Shown piece after piece: positions 6,408 to 9,473 of a DNA stretch of 9,473 nucleotides. The notes under the pieces are model-generated. The model saw nothing but the letters and a program-made list of their open reading frames with translations, had not been told where the DNA came from and searched no databases. The stretch is from JAMLIN01 sp041676645 (GTDB lineage Bacteria > Pseudomonadota > Gammaproteobacteria > Burkholderiales > Burkholderiaceae_E), in assembly GCA_041676645.1 (NCBI GenBank), contig JBAYRO010000112.1:1-9473 (forward strand), in the 5' to 3' direction. Position 1 is the first letter of the stretch. The number at the start of each line of letters is the position of its first letter. A program made the translations under genes and the position numbers.

Positions 6408-8189
6408 ATGGCAAGGAAACTGCCGAAGACCGATGTCGTCATCGTCGGCGGCGGCGCGACCGGCCTGGTCGCCGCCTACGAACTCGCGCATGCGGATCGC
6501 CGCTGTGTGGTGATCGAGCGCGGCCCGATGCGTCGCACCTCGCCCACGCTCCAGAGCCCGGAACAGCACGACGAGCTGCGCTACGGTATTCGCCATGAAC
6601 ACCAGGTCGATGTCCGGCGCAACACGCTGACATTCCGCAACAATCGCCAGCAGCGTGCATTGCCGATGCGCCGGCTCGGCTCCTTCCTGCCGGGCGAGGG
6701 CGTGGGCGGCTCGATGATGCACTGGAACGGCGTGTTCTGGCGCCCGCTGCCTTCCGACCTGCGACTGCGCTCCCACCACGAGGAGCGATACGGCCGTGGG
6801 ATCCTCGACGAGGAACTCACGATCGAGGACCACGGCGTGACCTACGACCAGCTCGAACCCTACTTCGACTTCTCGGAGCGCGTGTTCGGCGCATCGGGCA
6901 GGGCGGGCAATCTGCGCGGCGAAACCCGGGAGGGCGGCAATCCGTTCGAGGGGCCGCGATCGAGCGAGTATCCGAATCCGCCGCTGAAGCAGCATTTCGC
7001 CGGAGCGCTCTTCGAGAAGGCGGCACGCGAGACCGGTGCGCATCCGTTCCCGCTTCCGGCGGGCAACTGCTCGCAGGAGTATCGCAATCCCTACGGGGCA
7101 ACGCTCCATCCCTGCGTCTACTGCGGCTTCTGCGAGCGCTTCGGCTGCAGCTACTTCGCCAAGGGAGAGCCGCTGAGCGCGGTGCTGGGCCAGCTGGAAG
7201 GCCACGAGAGCTTCGACCTGCGGCATGAGTGCGAGGTTCTGCGCGTCGACAAGAGCGCCGATGGCAAGACCGCCACCGGCGTCACCTATGTCGATCGCGG
7301 CGGCAATGAATACTTCCAGCCGGCCGACCTCGTGCTTCTGTGTGCCTACGCGCTCTGGAACACCCATCTCATGCTCGTCTCGGGCCTGGGTCGTCCCTAC
7401 GATCCCGAGACCGGCGAAGGGGTGGTCGGTCGGAATTACTGCTACCAGACCATGGCCGCCTGCAACGTCTTCTTCGAGGAAGGCGTGCGCACCAATCCGT
7501 TCATGGGCGCCGGCGCGCTCGGCTACGCCATCGACGACTTCAACGGCGACAACTTCGACCACAGCGAGCTCGGCTTCATCGGCGGTGGCTACATCGGCTG
7601 CTCGCAGACCAATGGCCGGCCGATCGAGTACAACCCGGTGCCGGAAGGCACACCCGAGTGGGGTGCGCAATGGAAACGCGCGGTCCGCGACTACTACCTG
7701 CGCCATGCCGGCCTCTCGATCCATGCCTCCTCGGTTGCCACCCGCCACAACCATCTCGATCTCGATCCCACCTACCGGGACCACCTCGGCCGGCCGTTGC
7801 TGCGCATGACCTTCGACTTTCCCGACAACGACCGGCGCATGGCCGCATGGCTCGTCGAGCGGGCCGAGGAAATCGCGCGCGCCATGGAGCGGGTCGAACG
7901 CTACGACACCGAGAACCGCGCGGCGTTCGGCAAGGCCTACACGATCGTTCCCTACCAGACCACTCACAACACCGGCGGCACCATCATGGGCGCCGACCCG
8001 ACCCGCTCGGTGGTCAATCCCTACTGCCAGTCCTGGGACCAGCACAACGTATTCGTCTTCGGCGCCTCGCTGTTCCCGCAGAACCTCGGCTACAACCCGA
8101 CCGGAACGCTGATGGGCCTCGCCTACTGGGCCCTGGCGGCGATCCGCGAGGACTACCTCCAGAACCCCCGCAGCCTGGTGAGCACATGA
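6408..8189 (+). CDS. GMC-family FAD dehydrogenase, catalytic large subunit (gluconate 2-dehydrogenase-like)
   Basis: This 593-residue flavoprotein should oxidise an alcohol, sugar or sugar acid in the periplasm and pass electrons to cytochrome c. The Rossmann dinucleotide motif is VIVGGGATG (14-19 region) with the ribose-binding Glu37 in VVIERG. GEGVGGSMMHWNGVFWR is the second GMC flavin segment. A cysteine cluster C236-x2-C239-x2-C242-x4-C247 (HPCVYCGFCERFGC) probably binds an Fe-S cluster, as in FAD-glucose dehydrogenase relatives. The C-terminus holds the expected active-site pair His520-Asn521 (THNTGGTIMG) and Asn563 (GYNPTGTLMG). There is no signal peptide, so export most likely occurs piggy-back on the Tat signal of the preceding protein. 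The substrate cannot be named from sequence. It overlaps the next cytochrome gene by ATGA, as expected for a three-part dehydrogenase complex. Confidence 0.93.
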   Translation: MARKLPKTDVVIVGGGATGLVAAYELAHADRRCVVIERGPMRRTSPTLQSPEQHDELRYGIRHEHQVDVRRNTLTFRNNRQQRALPMRRLGSFLPGEGVGGSMMHWNGVFWRPLPSDLRLRSHHEERYGRGILDEELTIEDHGVTYDQLEPYFDFSERVFGASGRAGNLRGETREGGNPFEGPRSSEYPNPPLKQHFAGALFEKAARETGAHPFPLPAGNCSQEYRNPYGATLHPCVYCGFCERFGCSYFAKGEPLSAVLGQLEGHESFDLRHECEVLRVDKSADGKTATGVTYVDRGGNEYFQPADLVLLCAYALWNTHLMLVSGLGRPYDPETGEGVVGRNYCYQTMAACNVFFEEGVRTNPFMGAGALGYAIDDFNGDNFDHSELGFIGGGYIGCSQTNGRPIEYNPVPEGTPEWGAQWKRAVRDYYLRHAGLSIHASSVATRHNHLDLDPTYRDHLGRPLLRMTFDFPDNDRRMAAWLVERAEEIARAMERVERYDTENRAAFGKAYTIVPYQTTHNTGGTIMGADPTRSVVNPYCQSWDQHNVFVFGASLFPQNLGYNPTGTLMGLAYWALAAIREDYLQNPRSLVST

Positions 8190-8959
8190 ATCACGCACAC
8201 ACTATCGCCTTCGGAATCGCCGGCGGCATCGTCGCCGCCGGTTGGCTGGCCGATGCGGTGCAGGCGCAGTCCGACGCCGCGGCGGTCGGCCCGACACCGG
8301 AACGACTGTTCAACGCCACGATCAGGGAGCGCCCCGACGAGGATCTCATCGCTCAGGGCCGGCTGGTCGCCGCGGGCGGAAGCGGCGCGGGCGGCGCCGC
8401 CATGGCCTGCTTTACCTGCCACGGCGCCGATGGCGCCGGCGATCCGGCGGGCGCGGTGCCCCGCCTCTCCGGCCTGCCCGCCTGGTACATGTACAAGCAG
8501 CTCAACGACTATGCCGACGGCAGCCGCGACAGTGCATCCATGACGGGAATCGCCAGGCAGCTGAGCGACACCGAGCGCGAGGCCGTCTCCGCCTACTACG
8601 CGATGCTCGATTCGCCCCATCCGCGCATGCCGCCCGCCGGGAACCTCAGGATGCTGCAATGGGGCCAGCAGATCGCGGCGGTCGGGGCAACCGATCGCGC
8701 GGTGCCCGCCTGCCTGAGCTGCCATGGCCCCGATGGCGCCGGGCTGCCCCCTTCGGTGCCCTACCTGGCCGGCCAGCATGCCGAATACATCGCGTTGCAG
8801 CTGCGCCTGTTCCGCAACGGTGAGCGCCACAACGACGCGATGCAGGTGATGAGCGCGATCGCGAAGAAGCTGTCGGACGAGGATATCGACGCGATCGCCG
8901 CCTACTATTCGCGGGCGCGTCCGGTCGACGCAGCGCCGCGCGCCGACGCCGGCCAGTGA
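8186..8959 (+). CDS. Diheme cytochrome c, c4-like, probable electron acceptor of the dehydrogenase
   Basis: This 257-residue periplasmic protein has two class I cytochrome domains. An uncleaved-length signal of about 28 residues (hydrophobic GIAGGIVAAGWLADAV then AQA-type cut site before QSD) directs export. Heme 1 is C75FTCH79 with likely axial Met119 in SMTGIARQLS. Heme 2 is C176LSCH180 with likely axial Met222 in VMSAIAKKLS. Both domains share the CHG.DGAG and YxxxQL patterns typical of cytochrome c4/c553 tandem proteins. The cytochrome subunit of classical gluconate dehydrogenase has three hemes, so this is a different, shorter type. No C-terminal membrane anchor is seen, so it is probably soluble or loosely bound. 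The ATG start overlaps the GMC stop. It likely accepts electrons from the flavoprotein and passes them on to the oxidase. Confidence 0.92.
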   Translation: MNHAHTIAFGIAGGIVAAGWLADAVQAQSDAAAVGPTPERLFNATIRERPDEDLIAQGRLVAAGGSGAGGAAMACFTCHGADGAGDPAGAVPRLSGLPAWYMYKQLNDYADGSRDSASMTGIARQLSDTEREAVSAYYAMLDSPHPRMPPAGNLRMLQWGQQIAAVGATDRAVPACLSCHGPDGAGLPPSVPYLAGQHAEYIALQLRLFRNGERHNDAMQVMSAIAKKLSDEDIDAIAAYYSRARPVDAAPRADAGQ

Positions 8960-9357
8960 TGCGACCGCCGGGCCGGCCCATGCTCTTCGCCCTCGCGGTC
9001 GGCCTGCTCGCGGGTCTCACCCCGCGAACCGTGGATGCGCGGGGCACCGATCCGCCACCACCGCTGCTGCCGCATGGCGGCTCGCCCGAGGCCGGCCGCG
9101 AAGCCATCCGCGCCTTCGGCTGCGGCGCCTGCCACCGGATTCCCGGGGTCGCCGATGCGCGCGGCAACGTCGGCCCGGACCTGGCGGGCTTCGCTCGGCG
9201 CAGCTACATCGCGGGCCGGCTGCCGAACACCCCGGGCAACCTCGAAGCCTGGCTGCGCGATCCGCCGGCGATCGACCCCGCCACGGCGATGCCCGCCATG
9301 GGCATGGATGCCGGCCAGATCCGCGACATCACGAGCTTCCTGTACCGACTCGACTAG
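8959..9357 (+). CDS. Monoheme cytochrome c, similar to the heme domain of the operon's subunit II
   Basis: This 132-residue protein has an N-terminal signal (LFALAVGLLAGL, cut probably after VDA), then one heme site C55GACH59 and a likely axial Met111 or Met114 in MPAMGM. The heme domain closely follows the tail of the operon's subunit II: GCGACH, GPDL, an RS..A..L segment, W and MP in the same order. A likely role is to carry electrons from the diheme cytochrome to the oxidase. I chose ATG 8959, giving a TGATG overlap with the previous stop; GTG 8956 directly before it would add one residue and is equally possible. The stop TAG (9355-9357) is followed at once by an insertion sequence end, so the last bases of the original gene could have been altered, although the protein already ends like a complete cytochrome c helix (ITSFLYRLD). 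Confidence 0.9.
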   Translation: MRPPGRPMLFALAVGLLAGLTPRTVDARGTDPPPPLLPHGGSPEAGREAIRAFGCGACHRIPGVADARGNVGPDLAGFARRSYIAGRLPNTPGNLEAWLRDPPAIDPATAMPAMGMDAGQIRDITSFLYRLD

Positions 9358-9473
9358 GGCGTGTTAACACTAATAGCTTTTATGCTCGATGTGATGCAGA
9401 CTCGGGGGCATGGAAATAACACCCGAACAGTTCGCACGCATCGAGCACTGTCTGCCGAGGCAGCGGGGCAACG
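9358..9473 (+). mobile_element. Left end of an insertion sequence, IS5-like, cut by the window edge
   Basis: The base composition changes sharply right after the cytochrome stop: 9361-9390 holds only 10 G/C in 30, against a very GC-rich operon. The segment begins GGCGTGTTAACACTAATAGC, containing the perfect 10-bp palindrome GTGTTAACAC (9361-9370), and about 50 bp later a transposase-like gene starts. Short non-coding ends of this size are normal for IS5-family elements. The right end and second inverted repeat lie outside the window, so the boundary at 9358 is an inference. CTAG (9354-9357) just before it is a plausible target duplication. Confidence 0.7.
9410..9473 (+). CDS. IS5-family transposase, N-terminal 21 residues only
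   Basis: The frame from ATG 9410 reads MEITPEQFARIEHCLPRQRG and runs off the window. This N-terminus matches the pattern I know for IS5-family transposases (IS427-like group), which commonly begin with M-E-(I/L)-T-P-E-Q and continue to LP.QRGN. The frame is closed by TGA at 9392 just upstream and ATG is the only start, preceded by a G-run at 9404-9408. Catalytic DDE residues are beyond the window, so I cannot say whether it is intact. Many elements of this group need a frameshift to make full transposase. Confidence 0.72.
   Translation, partial: MEITPEQFARIEHCLPRQRGN

Noticed and set aside
6159..8198. 679-residue open frame on the minus strand opposite the GMC gene
   Set aside because: It is an antisense shadow of a gene with complete catalytic motifs; no family features are seen in it.
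9364..9386. Promoter in the IS end (TTAACA and TATGCT)
   Set aside because: The spacing of 11 bp between the two boxes is too short for a sigma70 promoter.

Overview
The window is high-GC, densely coded bacterial DNA, all of it read on the + strand. The truncated uvrA at the left edge looks proteobacterial, most like Gammaproteobacteria. I infer this from the overall protein texture and from GC-rich third codon positions. I see no rRNA, tRNA or CRISPR.

Layout: (1) 2-865, the 3' end of uvrA (nucleotide excision repair). (2) 866-1048, a 183-bp gap holding only a short inverted repeat and a strong Shine-Dalgarno sequence. (3) 1049-9357, one apparent eight-gene operon. Its order is a CuA/heme-c subunit II of a caa3-type oxidase, a fused oxidase subunit I+III, a 135-aa unrecognised membrane protein, a Caa3-type CtaG assembly factor, a Tat-exported gluconate-2-dehydrogenase-type subunit 3, a GMC/FAD dehydrogenase large subunit, a diheme cytochrome c and a monoheme cytochrome c. 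Five of the seven junctions overlap (four ATGA, one TGATG). The other two gaps are 48 and 4 bp, and each carries a good ribosome binding site. (4) 9358-9473, the left end of an AT-richer insertion sequence with the first 21 codons of an IS5-like transposase, abutting the stop codon of the last cytochrome gene.

Functionally the operon reads as a self-contained periplasmic respiratory chain. The FAD dehydrogenase and its Tat-carrying small subunit would oxidise an unidentified sugar, alcohol or acid. The di- and monoheme cytochromes would carry the electrons to the heme c and CuA of subunit II, and the fused subunit I+III would reduce oxygen. CtaG would help with copper insertion. Heme A synthesis genes are not in the window. 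The most notable points are the dehydrogenase-to-oxidase operon itself, loss of the canonical K-channel lysine in subunit I, a four-cysteine cluster in the dehydrogenase, the unrecognised membrane protein inside the oxidase block, and an insertion sequence whose probable target overlaps the operon's last stop codon.
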